DNA of 39,553 bases from Mycobacterium gordonae. GTDB lineage: Bacteria; Actinomycetota; Actinomycetes; Mycobacteriales; Mycobacteriaceae. The stretch covers positions 1-39,553 of the forward strand of contig NZ_LKTM01000345.1 in the NCBI RefSeq assembly GCF_001417955.2, given 5' to 3'. A model generated the notes under the pieces. That model ran no database searches and was not told where the DNA came from. It was given only the letters and a program-made list of their open reading frames with translations. A program made the position numbers and the translations under genes. Shown here in pieces: positions 29,789 to 37,725 of the stretch; the stretch's first letter is position 1, and each line of letters begins with the position of its first letter.

Positions 29789-30946
29789 TCACAATCCGAG
29801 AATGGTCGAGGAGATGATGTTGCGCTGCACCTCGTTGCTACCGCCGTAGATCGAGGTCTTGCGATAGTTGAGGTAGGTCGGGGCGCTGGCCTGCGCCCAC
29901 TCCGGGGAGGCGATGCCCTGCCCGCCCACCGGCAGCGCGTCGGGACCGGCCACCTCGACCATCAGCTCGGTGGCGATCTGCTGCAGTTGGCTGCCGCGCA
30001 GCTTCAGCACGGAGGAGGCCGGGTTGGGTTTGCCGCCCACGGAACTCGAGACCACCCGGGCCTGGGTGAGTTCCAGTGCGAGCACCTCGTTCTCCGCCTC
30101 GGCCAGCCGTGCGGCGAACAGCGGGTCCTCGAGCAGGCCGTTCTCGGCGGCGTGCCGCTTCACCTCGGCCAGGCGCACTTTGGTGCGACCCACCTGAGCG
30201 ATCCCGGTCCGCTCGTTGCCGAGCAGGAACTTCGCGTAGCTCCAGCCCTGATTCTCTTCTCCGACAAGCTGATTGGCTGGGACGCGGGCGTCGGAGAAGA
30301 ACACCTCGTTGACCTCGACGCTGCCGTCGATCAACTTGATCGGCCGCAGCGTGATGCCGGGGGTGTCCATGGACATGAGTAGAAATGAGATGCCGGCCTG
30401 GCGTTTGGGCGCCTGAGGGTCGGTGCGTACCAGGCAGAAGATCCAGTCCGCGTACTGGCCGAGCGTCGTCCAGGTCTTCTGCCCGTTGACGACGTAGCTG
30501 TCGCCGTCGCGGACCGCGGTGGTGCGCAGCGAGGCGAGATCGGATCCGGCTTCGGGCTCGGAGAAGCCCTGACACCACCAGATATCCAGATTGGCCGTCG
30601 GCGGCAGGAACCGTTCCTTGACCTCCTGCGAGCCGAACTCGGCGATCACCGGGCCCACCATCTTGGTGTTGAAGTTCAACGGCTCCGGGACACTGGCCAA
30701 CTGCATCTCGTCGGTCCAGATCTGAAACTGGGTGGGGGTCCAGTCTTTTCCGCCCCATTCGACGGGCCAGCTCGGTACGGCGATCCCGTGCTCGTGCAGT
30801 TGCTTGTGAGTGGCGACGATCTCGTCGCGCGTCAGATGCCCGCCGTCGCGGACCCGCTCCCGGATGTCGACCGGGATCTCGGTGGTGAAGAAGGTCCGCA
30901 GTTCGTCGCGGAACGCGGCTTCGTCGGGCGTGAGCGCCAGCTTCAT
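29789..30946 (-). CDS. acyl-CoA dehydrogenase, larger subunit of a FadE pair
   Basis: 385 residues; ATG at 30946 with a perfect AGGAGG six bases upstream. It keeps the flavin/substrate loop QGFSEPEAGSDLASLRTTA, the GQKTWTTLG strand and the C-terminal KTSIYGGSNEVQRNII FAD-binding block. The usual catalytic Glu of the Y-E-G-T type is replaced by Gly (YGGSNE), as in enzymes whose base sits in another helix. It is the first gene of a tight minus-strand set (7- and 16-base gaps) with the second FadE and the PPOX protein. The pairing resembles FadE26/27- or FadE17/18-type heteromers; a catabolic role in acyl-CoA or sterol-CoA oxidation is inferred. A palindrome at 31009-31019 upstream may be its operator. 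Confidence 0.9.
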   Translation of the reverse strand: MKLALTPDEAAFRDELRTFFTTEIPVDIRERVRDGGHLTRDEIVATHKQLHEHGIAVPSWPVEWGGKDWTPTQFQIWTDEMQLASVPEPLNFNTKMVGPVIAEFGSQEVKERFLPPTANLDIWWCQGFSEPEAGSDLASLRTTAVRDGDSYVVNGQKTWTTLGQYADWIFCLVRTDPQAPKRQAGISFLLMSMDTPGITLRPIKLIDGSVEVNEVFFSDARVPANQLVGEENQGWSYAKFLLGNERTGIAQVGRTKVRLAEVKRHAAENGLLEDPLFAARLAEAENEVLALELTQARVVSSSVGGKPNPASSVLKLRGSQLQQIATELMVEVAGPDALPVGGQGIASPEWAQASAPTYLNYRKTSIYGGSNEVQRNIISSTILGL

Positions 30947-31008
30947 CGGCAGCCTCCTGTGTGCGGGGTGGCCGCCGGCGCGGGGTTACGGCGGTCCTGT
31001 ACTGCACG

Positions 31009-31019
31009 TTAGGCGCTAA
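31009..31019. promoter_or_regulatory. palindrome TTAG-GCG-CTAA upstream of the fadE genes
   Basis: Perfect 4-base arms around a 3-base centre, 63 bases upstream of the first fadE start. It could be part of a TetR-type operator as in other fadE regulons, but it does not match the KstR or KstR2 motifs as I recall them. Short, so chance is possible. Confidence 0.25.
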
Positions 31020-31030
31020 GCGGCGGCATT

Positions 31031-31054
31031 CGCCAACCGGGTGGTCGGTTGGCG
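31031..31054. terminator. perfect 8-bp stem-loop after a small reading frame
   Basis: CGCCAACC (31031-31038) pairs with GGTTGGCG (31047-31054) around an 8-base loop. On the minus strand it begins 3 bases after the TAG at 31058-31060; on the plus strand it is followed by TTTCT. It fits a mycobacterial short-U-tract terminator in either direction. Since the flanking intact genes diverge from this region, a terminator is unexpected unless a gene once ended here. Confidence 0.5.
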
Positions 31055-31057
31055 TTT

Positions 31058-31150
31058 CTAGCTGCGGACCGGTGTCGACATCACCCGGTTGGCCACCGCC
31101 TTGACCGAATCGGGCAGCAATCTGTTGCCGATGCCCAGGGCTTTGGTCAT
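31058..31150 (-). pseudogene. possible 3' remnant of a deleted gene (30 codons)
   Basis: The frame from ATG 31150 to TAG 31058 encodes 30 residues starting MTKALGIGNRLLPDSVKAV and ending NRVMSTPVRS. It has ordinary mycobacterial codon usage and looks like the amphipathic C-terminus of an oxidoreductase such as a short-chain dehydrogenase. No ribosome-binding sequence precedes the ATG, the upstream in-frame translation is low-quality, and a terminator-like hairpin follows the stop. A relic left by deletion is the best explanation; a small protein or chance is possible. Confidence 0.3.
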
Positions 31151-31177
31151 TCCACAGCCGCGGATTGATCCACAGCC
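31151..31177. repeat. direct repeat TCCACAGCC x2
   Basis: TCCACAGCC occurs at 31151-31159 and 31169-31177, 18 bases apart, in the 291-base fadE/comEA spacer. It resembles part of a DnaA box but not closely enough to call one. No function is assigned. Confidence 0.5.
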
Positions 31178-31237
31178 TGCCCGGCCGGGGCGGCGACGCG
31201 CGCCGCCTGCGACGGTGGCCGGACATACCGTCACGGC

Positions 31238-32071
31238 ATGCGAACCGAACTACCCGCCGAGCGACTGCAGCGACGGCTGGCCGGCGAACCCGATCCGCAA
31301 CCCGGAGACGCCGAATCAGAATCGGATGACGAGGATCCGAACTCGTTGCTGCCGCGGTGGCTTCCCGACGCTGCCGCGCAGCGGAACTGGATGGAGCGCC
31401 TGCGCACCGATCCCGGCCGCGCCGGCGCCATCGCGCTGGCGGTTATCGCCGCGCTCGCGGTGCTGATCACCGTCTTCACCGTGGCCCGCGACCGGCCTGC
31501 GCCGGTGACCTCAGCCAAACTTCCTCCGGTGGAACGGGTTTCGTCGAGCGGGCCGAAGGCCTCGGCCAACCCGGGGCCGGACCGGCCGGTGGTGGTCAGC
31601 GTCGTCGGCCTGGTGCACAAACCGGGGCTGGTCACACTGGCGCCGGGTGCGCGGATCGCCGATGCGCTGCAGGCGGCCGGGGGAGCGGTCGACGGTGCCG
31701 ACACCGTCGGCCTCAACATGGCCCGGCCGCTGGGCGACGGTGAACAGATCGTGGTCGGGCTGGCGCCGGCTCCGGGCAAGCCGCCGGTCCTGGGCAGCTC
31801 CGTCGGTGCCGGCGGGCCCGCCACGCAGTCGCCTTCGGGCGCCCCGAGCACGTCCGGGAAACCGAAGGCCGGCGCCAGGGAAGCGCTCGATCTGAACACC
31901 GCGACCGTCGAGCAACTGGACGGACTGCCCGGGGTGGGTCCCGTCACGGCCGCGGCGATCGTGGCGTACCGGCAGGCCCACGGGAGGTTCACCAGTGTCG
32001 ATCAGCTGGGCGAGGTGGACGGCATCGGACAGGCGCGGTTGGACAAGCTGCGTTCGCTGGTCCGTGTCTGA
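31238..32071 (+). CDS. comEA: ComEA-like DNA-binding protein (SLBB + helix-hairpin-helix)
   Basis: 277 residues, ATG at 31238. An acidic cytosolic N-terminus of about 60 residues is followed by one membrane helix (about 62-83). Outside lies an SLBB domain at about 113-160 (VVVSVVGLVHKPGLVTLAPG), then a Ser/Pro/Gly linker and two helix-hairpin-helix motifs at about 215-277 (LNTATVEQLDGLPGVGPVTA and VDGIGQARLDKL). ComEA binds incoming double-stranded DNA in competent bacteria and hands it to ComEC. The downstream comEC starts 5 bases after the stop. It corresponds to Rv2415c of M. tuberculosis (recalled). Natural transformation is not established for slow-growing mycobacteria, so the real role is open. 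Confidence 0.92.
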   Translation: MRTELPAERLQRRLAGEPDPQPGDAESESDDEDPNSLLPRWLPDAAAQRNWMERLRTDPGRAGAIALAVIAALAVLITVFTVARDRPAPVTSAKLPPVERVSSSGPKASANPGPDRPVVVSVVGLVHKPGLVTLAPGARIADALQAAGGAVDGADTVGLNMARPLGDGEQIVVGLAPAPGKPPVLGSSVGAGGPATQSPSGAPSTSGKPKAGAREALDLNTATVEQLDGLPGVGPVTAAAIVAYRQAHGRFTSVDQLGEVDGIGQARLDKLRSLVRV

Positions 32072-32076
32072 CCCCC

Positions 32077-33621
32077 GTGCGCCGGCCGCAGCCCGATCCG
32101 GTGGAGCGCCTGGATGTGCGACTGGTTCCGGCCGCGCTGACCGGATGGATCATGACAGCGGCCGGCACGGTATGGCCGGCCGGCGCCGCGCCGGCCGGCT
32201 GCTGCACGGTGGTAGCCATCGCCGCGGCGGCGCTGTGGCGACGGGCGCGGTGCCGATCGGCGCCGGCCGCGGTCTGGGCCGGGCTGGTGGCGGTCGGGGT
32301 GGTGGGCGCGGGGTACGGCATGGCGATCGCGCTGCGCGCGGACGCGGTCGCTCGCCACCCGATCGCCGCGGCGTTCGGCACGGTGGCGCCGGTGACCGTC
32401 GTCCCGAGCGAGACCCCGCGGCCCTTGCCGCGCGGCCGGTTGCTGTTCCGGGCCACCCTGCAACGATTCGGTGACGACGAAAGTTCAGGATGCACAACAG
32501 TTTTCGCCGACGCCGCGGAGTTCGGTGCGGCCGACGAGCTGACGGTGGGCCGGCCGGTGCGGTTCACCGCGCGCATCGCCCGGCCGAACCGTCGCGATCT
32601 GACGGTCGCGGTGCTGACCGCGACGGGCCGGCCCGAGTTCGGCCGCGCACCCGTGGTCTACCGGGCCGCGTCCACTGTCCGCGGCCGGTTCGCCGCCGCG
32701 GTGCGCCGGGTGTTGCCCGCCGACCAGGCCGCCATGTTGCCCGCGCTGGTGCTCGGTGACACCTCACGGGTGTCCACGGTCACCAGCGGAGAGTTCCGCG
32801 CGGCGGGCATGACCCATCTGACGGCCGTCTCGGGGGCCAACGTCACGATCGTGTGTGCCGCGGTGCTGTTGTCGGCGCGCCTGGTGGGGCCGCGGCCGGC
32901 TGTGCTGCTGGCCGGGCTGGCCCTGGTCGCCTTCGTGTTCATCGTGCAGCCGACGGCGAGCGTATTGCGGGCTGCCGTGATGGGCGCGATCGCGCTGGTG
33001 GCGATGCTGTCCTCACGTCGGCGCCAGGCTGTCCCGGCGCTGTCGGCGACCGTGCTGGTGTTGTTGGCGATAGCTCCGCAACTGGCCGTCGACCTGGGAT
33101 TCGCGTTGTCGGTGGTCGCCACCGCAGCGCTGGTGGTGGTGGCCCCGGGCTGGTCGTGCCGGCTGGTCGGACGGGGCTGGCCGAAACCGCTGGCCGACGC
33201 GGTCGCGGTCGCCGGGGCAGCCCAGGTGGTGACCGCGCCCCTGGTCGCCGCCATCTCCGGGCGGTTCAGCGTGGTGGCCGTCCTGGCCAACCTGGTGGTG
33301 GCGCCGGTGGTCGCCCCCATCACCGTGCTGGGTACCGCGGCGGCAGCACTGGCGGTCGGCTGGCCGGCCGGTGCCCAACTGCTGATCCGTTTCACCGGCC
33401 CCGAGGTGTGGTGGGTGCTGCACGTCGCGCACTGGGCATCCGGCGTCCCGGCGGCCAGCGTGCCGGCGCCCGACGGCGTCGCGGGCCTGCTGGTGGTCGG
33501 CTGCGCGACCCTCCTGGTCGTCGTGCTGGCGCGCGGTCGTGGTGGTCGTGTCGTGCTGGCCTGGACAACCGTGGGGTGCGCGCTGGCCTGGTCGGTGTCG
33601 GAAGCCGTCGTACCCCCGTGA
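32077..33621 (+). CDS. comEC: ComEC/Rec2-like membrane channel protein
   Basis: 514 residues; GTG start 5 bases after comEA, no ATG fits. Several N-terminal helices (from about 18 and 48-90) flank a soluble OB-fold-like part (about 105-195). The competence domain with many membrane helices follows (about 215-510), including the conserved AAGMTHLTAVSGANVTIV segment. ComEC moves single-stranded DNA across the membrane in transformation. The C-terminal metallo-beta-lactamase-like nuclease domain found in longer ComEC proteins is absent, as in the M. tuberculosis homologue (Rv2414c, recalled as about the same length). The gene ends 12 bases before holA and forms an operon with comEA. Confidence 0.92.
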   Translation: MRRPQPDPVERLDVRLVPAALTGWIMTAAGTVWPAGAAPAGCCTVVAIAAAALWRRARCRSAPAAVWAGLVAVGVVGAGYGMAIALRADAVARHPIAAAFGTVAPVTVVPSETPRPLPRGRLLFRATLQRFGDDESSGCTTVFADAAEFGAADELTVGRPVRFTARIARPNRRDLTVAVLTATGRPEFGRAPVVYRAASTVRGRFAAAVRRVLPADQAAMLPALVLGDTSRVSTVTSGEFRAAGMTHLTAVSGANVTIVCAAVLLSARLVGPRPAVLLAGLALVAFVFIVQPTASVLRAAVMGAIALVAMLSSRRRQAVPALSATVLVLLAIAPQLAVDLGFALSVVATAALVVVAPGWSCRLVGRGWPKPLADAVAVAGAAQVVTAPLVAAISGRFSVVAVLANLVVAPVVAPITVLGTAAAALAVGWPAGAQLLIRFTGPEVWWVLHVAHWASGVPAASVPAPDGVAGLLVVGCATLLVVVLARGRGGRVVLAWTTVGCALAWSVSEAVVPP

Positions 33622-33633
33622 CACCATCTTGGG

Positions 33634-34611
33634 GTGAGCGGGGATTCGTCGTTGCACCTGGTTCTGGGGGAAGAGGATCTGCTGATCGAGCGGGCCGTCG
33701 CGCAGATACTGCGGTCAGCCCGGAAGCGGGCCGGCGCCGGCGCGGAATCCGGGATCGCCGACGTCCCGGTCAACCGGATGCGGGCGGGCGATGTCAGCAC
33801 CTACGAGCTGACCGAGCTGCTGAGTCCCTCGCTGTTCGCCGAGGAGCGGATCATCGTGCTGGAAGCCGCCGGCGAGGCGGGCAAGGATGCGGCAGCCCTG
33901 GTGGCCTCGGCCGCCGCGGACCTGCCGGCGGGCACGGTACTGGTGGTGGTGCACTCCGGCGGTGGGCGGGCCAAGGCACTGGCCGCCGACCTGCGGTCGT
34001 TAGGCGCCCAGGTGCATCAGTGCGCCCGAATCACCAAGGCCGGCGAACGCAGCGACTTCGTCCGCGGCGAGTTCCGCGCGCTGAAGGTCAGGGTCGATGA
34101 CGAGACGGTGACGGCGCTGCTGGATGCCGTGGGCTCCGATATCCGGGAGCTTGCGTCCGCCTGTTCGCAACTGGTCGCCGACACCGGCGGGATGGTCGAT
34201 GCTGCCGCGGTCCGGCGCTACCACAGCGGCAAGGCCGAGGTGAAGGGCTTCGACATCGCGGACAAAGCGGTGGTCGGAGACGTCGCCGGCGCCGCCGAGG
34301 CGCTGCGGTGGGCGATGCTGCGCGGCGAGCCGCTGGTGGTCCTGGCTGACGCCCTGGCGGAAGCGATCCACACCATCGGGGTGGTGATGCCGCTGTCCGG
34401 CGACCCATACCGGCTGGCCGGGCAACTCAAAATGCCGCCGTGGCGGGTGCAGAAGGCGCAGAAGCAGGCGCGGCGCTGGTCACGGGACCGGCTGGCGGTC
34501 GCGTCGCGGGTGGTCGCCACCCTGAATGCGAATGTGAAGGGGGCCGTCGTGGACGCCGACTACGCGCTGGAGTCCGCCGTGCGGCAAGTGGCGGAGCTGG
34601 CCTCGAATTGA
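33634..34611 (+). CDS. holA: DNA polymerase III delta subunit
   Basis: 325 residues, GTG start at 33634, 12 bases after comEC. The delta subunit opens the beta sliding clamp as part of the clamp-loader complex during replication. Sequence landmarks are LHLVLGEEDLLIERAVAQIL at the start, ELLSPSLFAEERIIVLEAAG, and the degenerate AAA+ part with AVGSDIRELASACSQLVADTGG and the C-terminal collar helices with KMPPWRVQKAQKQARRW. The comEA-comEC-holA order is conserved in mycobacteria and many other bacteria. It is convergent with rpsT. Confidence 0.95.
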   Translation: MSGDSSLHLVLGEEDLLIERAVAQILRSARKRAGAGAESGIADVPVNRMRAGDVSTYELTELLSPSLFAEERIIVLEAAGEAGKDAAALVASAAADLPAGTVLVVVHSGGGRAKALAADLRSLGAQVHQCARITKAGERSDFVRGEFRALKVRVDDETVTALLDAVGSDIRELASACSQLVADTGGMVDAAAVRRYHSGKAEVKGFDIADKAVVGDVAGAAEALRWAMLRGEPLVVLADALAEAIHTIGVVMPLSGDPYRLAGQLKMPPWRVQKAQKQARRWSRDRLAVASRVVATLNANVKGAVVDADYALESAVRQVAELASN

Positions 34612-34615
34612 CCGC

Positions 34616-34632
34616 CCCGCACAGTTAGCGGG
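34616..34632. terminator. small hairpin between convergent holA and rpsT
   Basis: CCCGC (34616-34620) and GCGGG (34628-34632) form a 5-bp stem with a 7-base loop in the 28-base gap between the two stops. It could serve both directions. No T-run follows, so the call is weak. Confidence 0.3.
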
Positions 34633-34639
34633 AGAAGCC

Positions 34640-34903
34640 TCAGCCGAGCTTGTTGAGCGAGCGCGCCAGCGCCGACTTCTTGTTGGCGGCCTGATTCTTG
34701 TGGATCACGCCCTTGCTCGCGGCCTTGTCCAGCTTGCGGCTGGTCGCCTGCAGCAGTTCGGCCGCCTTTTCCTTCTCGCCTGCGTGAGTGGCCTCGCGGA
34801 ACGCGCGGATGGCCGTGCGGAGCGAAGACTTCACCGACTTGTTGCGCAGCCGCGCGCGCTCGTTAGTGCGGTTGCGCTTCTGCTGCGACTTGATGTTGGC
34901 CAC
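34640..34903 (-). CDS. rpsT: 30S ribosomal protein S20 (bS20)
   Basis: 87 residues with a GTG start at 34903; GGGAA lies about 8 bases upstream. The protein is highly basic and helical, beginning MANIKSQQKRNRTNERARLRN and containing the conserved DKAASKGVIHKNQAANKKSALA C-terminal helix. S20 binds 16S rRNA early in small-subunit assembly. It stands alone on the minus strand between holA and the ATP-grasp gene, as in M. tuberculosis (Rv2412, recalled). A start from GTG is usual for this gene in mycobacteria. Confidence 0.97.
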   Translation of the reverse strand: MANIKSQQKRNRTNERARLRNKSVKSSLRTAIRAFREATHAGEKEKAAELLQATSRKLDKAASKGVIHKNQAANKKSALARSLNKLG

Positions 34904-35044
34904 GCGTCAGTTCCCTATCCCGTTTCGTTTTGGCTTTGCTCGGGGTATCTGCAACCCGATAGCGACTGCTCAGGTTATCAGTCGGTTACGTTTTCGCCCA
35001 AAAGCGGAACTCTCGGTCTGCCGGGATGGGGGAATTGAGGCAGC

Positions 35045-36739
35045 ATGACACAGGTGAGTTTTCCGAACCAGATCGAGGCAACCCAGCGGCGGTCGCGCGT
35101 CCGTTCCGAGCGCATCTTCGAGGGCTACAACACCTCCGACGCCTATTCGGCAGCCTTCGACGAGATGTTCGACGCCCACGGCAACGTCCGCGGCCCGTAC
35201 AAGGGCATCTACGCCGAGCTCGCGCCCACCGACGCCTCCGAACTCAAGGCCCGGGCCGACGCGCTGGGCCGGGCGTTCATCGATCAGGGCATCACGTTCT
35301 CCCTGTCCGGCCAGGAGCGGCCGTTCCCGCTGGACCTGGTGCCGCGGGTGATCTCGGCCGCCGAGTGGACCCGGCTCGAGCGCGGCATCAAGCAGCGGGT
35401 CAAAGCCCTCGAGATGTACCTCGACGACATCTACGGCGACCAGGACATCCTGCGCGACGGGGTGATCCCGCGCCGGCTGATCACCTCGTGCGAGCACTTC
35501 CACCGCGAGGCGGTGGGAATCGTCCCGCCCAACGGCGTGCGGATCCACGTCGCCGGGATCGACCTGATCCGCGACGACAAGGGCGACTTCCGCGTCCTCG
35601 AGGACAACCTGCGCTCGCCGTCGGGTGTGTCGTATGTCATGGAAAACCGGCGCACGATGGCGCGTGTCTTCCCCAATCTGTTCGCCACCCACCGGGTGCG
35701 CACCGTCGACGACTACTCCGCGCACCTGCTGCGGGCGCTGCGCAACTCGGCGGCCACCAACGAGGCCGATCCCACGGTGGTGGTGCTGACCCCCGGCGTC
35801 TACAACTCGGCCTACTTCGAGCACTCGCTGCTGGCTCGCCAGATGGGCGTCGAACTGGTCGAGGGTCGCGACCTGTTCTGTCGCGACAACCAGGTCTACA
35901 TGCGCACCACCGAAGGGGAACGTCAGGTCGACGTCATCTACCGGCGCATCGACGACGCTTTCCTGGACCCGCTGCAGTTCCGGGCCGATTCGGTGCTCGG
36001 GGTGGCCGGGCTGGTCAATGCCGCTCGTGCCGGCAACGTCGTCATCTCCAGCTCGATCGGCAACGGCGTCGGTGACGACAAGCTCGTCTACACCTACGTG
36101 CCCACCATCATCGAGTACTACCTCGGTGAGAAACCGCTGCTGGCCAACGTCGACACCTACCGCTGTTGGCTCGACGACGAACGCGAAGAAGTGCTGGACC
36201 GGGTGCGCGAGCTGGTCATCAAGCCGGTGGAGGGTTCCGGCGGCTACGGCATCGTGTTCGGCCCGGAAGCCTCCGAGAAGGAGCTCGCCGCGATCAGCAA
36301 GAAGATCCGCGACGATCCGCGGGCCTGGATCGCCCAGCCCATGATGGAACTCTCCACCGTGCCGACCCGGATCGAAGGCAGCCTGGCGCCGCGCTACGTC
36401 GACCTGCGGCCGTTCGCCGTCAACGACGGCAACGAGGTGTGGGTGCTCCCCGGCGGGCTGACCCGCACCGCCCTGGTCGAAGGTTCCCGGGTGGTGAACT
36501 CCAGTCAGGGCGGCGGTTCCAAGGACACCTGGGTGCTCGCGCCGCGCACGTCGGTGGCCGCCCGCGAACTGGGCCGCGCCCAGGTAGTGCGGTCACTGCC
36601 CGGGCCGGTGCCCGAACAACACCCCGACGGCAACCGGCCGGCGCAGACACAACCCCAGCAGCAGCCGCACCAGCCCCTGGAAGGTTCGCCGAAGAAGGAA
36701 CAACAACAACAGCAGCAACAGCAGAAGGTGGTCGGCTGA
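35045..36739 (+). CDS. circularly permuted ATP-grasp type 2 protein (DUF404/DUF407)
   Basis: 564 residues; ATG at 35045 preceded by TTGAGG. The N-terminal two-thirds has GRAFIDQGITFSLSGQERPFPLD and the long conserved run HVAGIDLIRDDKGDFRVLEDNLRSPSGVSYVMENR; the ATP-grasp part includes KPVEGSGGYGIVFGP and DLRPFAVNDG, with Lys/Glu/Asn positions typical of nucleotide and metal binding. Family members are predicted amidoligases that form peptide-like bonds, with unknown product. The stop overlaps the alpha-E start by one base (TGATG), and a transglutaminase-like gene follows in the same way. The last 55 residues are low-complexity Gln/Pro, with eight consecutive Gln codons (36700-36723) just before KVVG. 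Homologue of Rv2411c (recalled), which is slightly shorter. Confidence 0.92.
   Translation: MTQVSFPNQIEATQRRSRVRSERIFEGYNTSDAYSAAFDEMFDAHGNVRGPYKGIYAELAPTDASELKARADALGRAFIDQGITFSLSGQERPFPLDLVPRVISAAEWTRLERGIKQRVKALEMYLDDIYGDQDILRDGVIPRRLITSCEHFHREAVGIVPPNGVRIHVAGIDLIRDDKGDFRVLEDNLRSPSGVSYVMENRRTMARVFPNLFATHRVRTVDDYSAHLLRALRNSAATNEADPTVVVLTPGVYNSAYFEHSLLARQMGVELVEGRDLFCRDNQVYMRTTEGERQVDVIYRRIDDAFLDPLQFRADSVLGVAGLVNAARAGNVVISSSIGNGVGDDKLVYTYVPTIIEYYLGEKPLLANVDTYRCWLDDEREEVLDRVRELVIKPVEGSGGYGIVFGPEASEKELAAISKKIRDDPRAWIAQPMMELSTVPTRIEGSLAPRYVDLRPFAVNDGNEVWVLPGGLTRTALVEGSRVVNSSQGGGSKDTWVLAPRTSVAARELGRAQVVRSLPGPVPEQHPDGNRPAQTQPQQQPHQPLEGSPKKEQQQQQQQQKVVG
36700..36723 (+). repeat. CAA/CAG run encoding eight glutamines
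   Basis: A mixed CAA/CAG tract near the 3' end of the ATP-grasp gene. Homopolymeric codon runs are prone to slippage, so the tail length may differ between strains. An in-frame change would not disturb the overlapping alpha-E start. Confidence 0.85.
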
Positions 36740-37725
36740 TGCTCGCCCGCAACGCCGAGGCGCTGTACTGGATCGGCCGCTACGTGGAACGGGCCGACGA
36801 CACCGCCCGCATTCTGGATGTCGCCGTGCACCAGCTGCTCGAGGACTCCAGCGTCGACCCCGATCAGGCCTCCCGGCTGCTGCTGAAGGTGCTCGGGATC
36901 GAGCCGCCCGATCACCGGCTCGACGTCTGGTCGTTGACCGACCTGGTGGCGTTCAGCCCCAACACCGAAGGCGGCTGCTCGATCGTCGACGCGATCTCGG
37001 CGGCGCGGGAGAATGCGCGATCGGCCCGCGAGGTCACCTCCAGCGAGACCTGGGAGTGCATCAACACCACCTACCACGCGTTGCCGGAGCGGGAGCGTGC
37101 CGCCAAACGTCTTGGGCCGCATGAGTTTCTGTCGTTCATCGAGGGCCGCGCGGCGATGTTCGCCGGACTCGCCGACTCCACTTTGTCGCGCGACGACGGT
37201 TACCGCTTCATGGTCCTCGGGCGCGCGATCGAGCGGGTCGACATGACGGTGCGGTTGTTGCTGTCCCGGGTGGGGGACAGCGCGTCGTCACCGGCCTGGG
37301 TGACACTGCTGCGCTCAGCCGGCGCGCACGACACTTATCTGCGGACCTACCGTGGCGCGCTGGATGCCGCCCGGGTGGTCGAGTTCATGTTGCTGGACCG
37401 GCTTTTTCCCCGTTCGGTGTTCTACTCGCTGAGGCTGGCCGAACACAATCTCGAAGAACTGCTGCACAATCCGCAGAGTCGCATCGGGGCCACCACCGAA
37501 GCCCAGCGGCTGCTGGGTCAGGCGCGCAGCGAGCTGGAATTCGTCCAGCCCGGCGTGCTCCTCGAAACGCTGGAGAACCGTCTGGCGGGCCTACAACGGA
37601 CCTGCCGAGATGTCGGAGACGCGTTGGCCCTGCAGTACTTTCACGCCGCGCCGTGGGTGGCGTGGACGGATGCCCGGCAGCGTGACGAGTTGGCCGATGC
37701 GCTGGAAACTCAAGGAGAATCCTGA
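36739..37725 (+). CDS. alpha-E domain protein (DUF403)
   Basis: 328 residues from ATG 36739, which shares its A with the TGA of the ATP-grasp gene. The open frame runs further upstream, but that part is antisense-like to the preceding gene's frame, and the protein clearly begins MLARNAEALYWIGRYVERAD, the conserved alpha-E start. The fold is all-helical with conserved ExxHNLEEL (AEHNLEELLHN) and a C-terminal FHAAPWVAW. Alpha-E proteins nearly always occur beside circularly permuted ATP-grasp and transglutaminase-like genes and are thought to act with them in making or modifying an unknown peptide. Biochemical function unproven. Homologue of Rv2410c (recalled). Confidence 0.93.
   Translation: MLARNAEALYWIGRYVERADDTARILDVAVHQLLEDSSVDPDQASRLLLKVLGIEPPDHRLDVWSLTDLVAFSPNTEGGCSIVDAISAARENARSAREVTSSETWECINTTYHALPERERAAKRLGPHEFLSFIEGRAAMFAGLADSTLSRDDGYRFMVLGRAIERVDMTVRLLLSRVGDSASSPAWVTLLRSAGAHDTYLRTYRGALDAARVVEFMLLDRLFPRSVFYSLRLAEHNLEELLHNPQSRIGATTEAQRLLGQARSELEFVQPGVLLETLENRLAGLQRTCRDVGDALALQYFHAAPWVAWTDARQRDELADALETQGES

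Noticed and set aside
31151..31177. DnaA boxes
   Set aside because: The two TCCACA repeats deviate from the nonamer and the region lacks the AT-rich stretch and dnaA/dnaN context of an origin.
36166..36738. N-terminal extension of the alpha-E frame
   Set aside because: It lies inside the ATP-grasp gene in another frame, is Arg-rich, and the family start is at ATG 36739.
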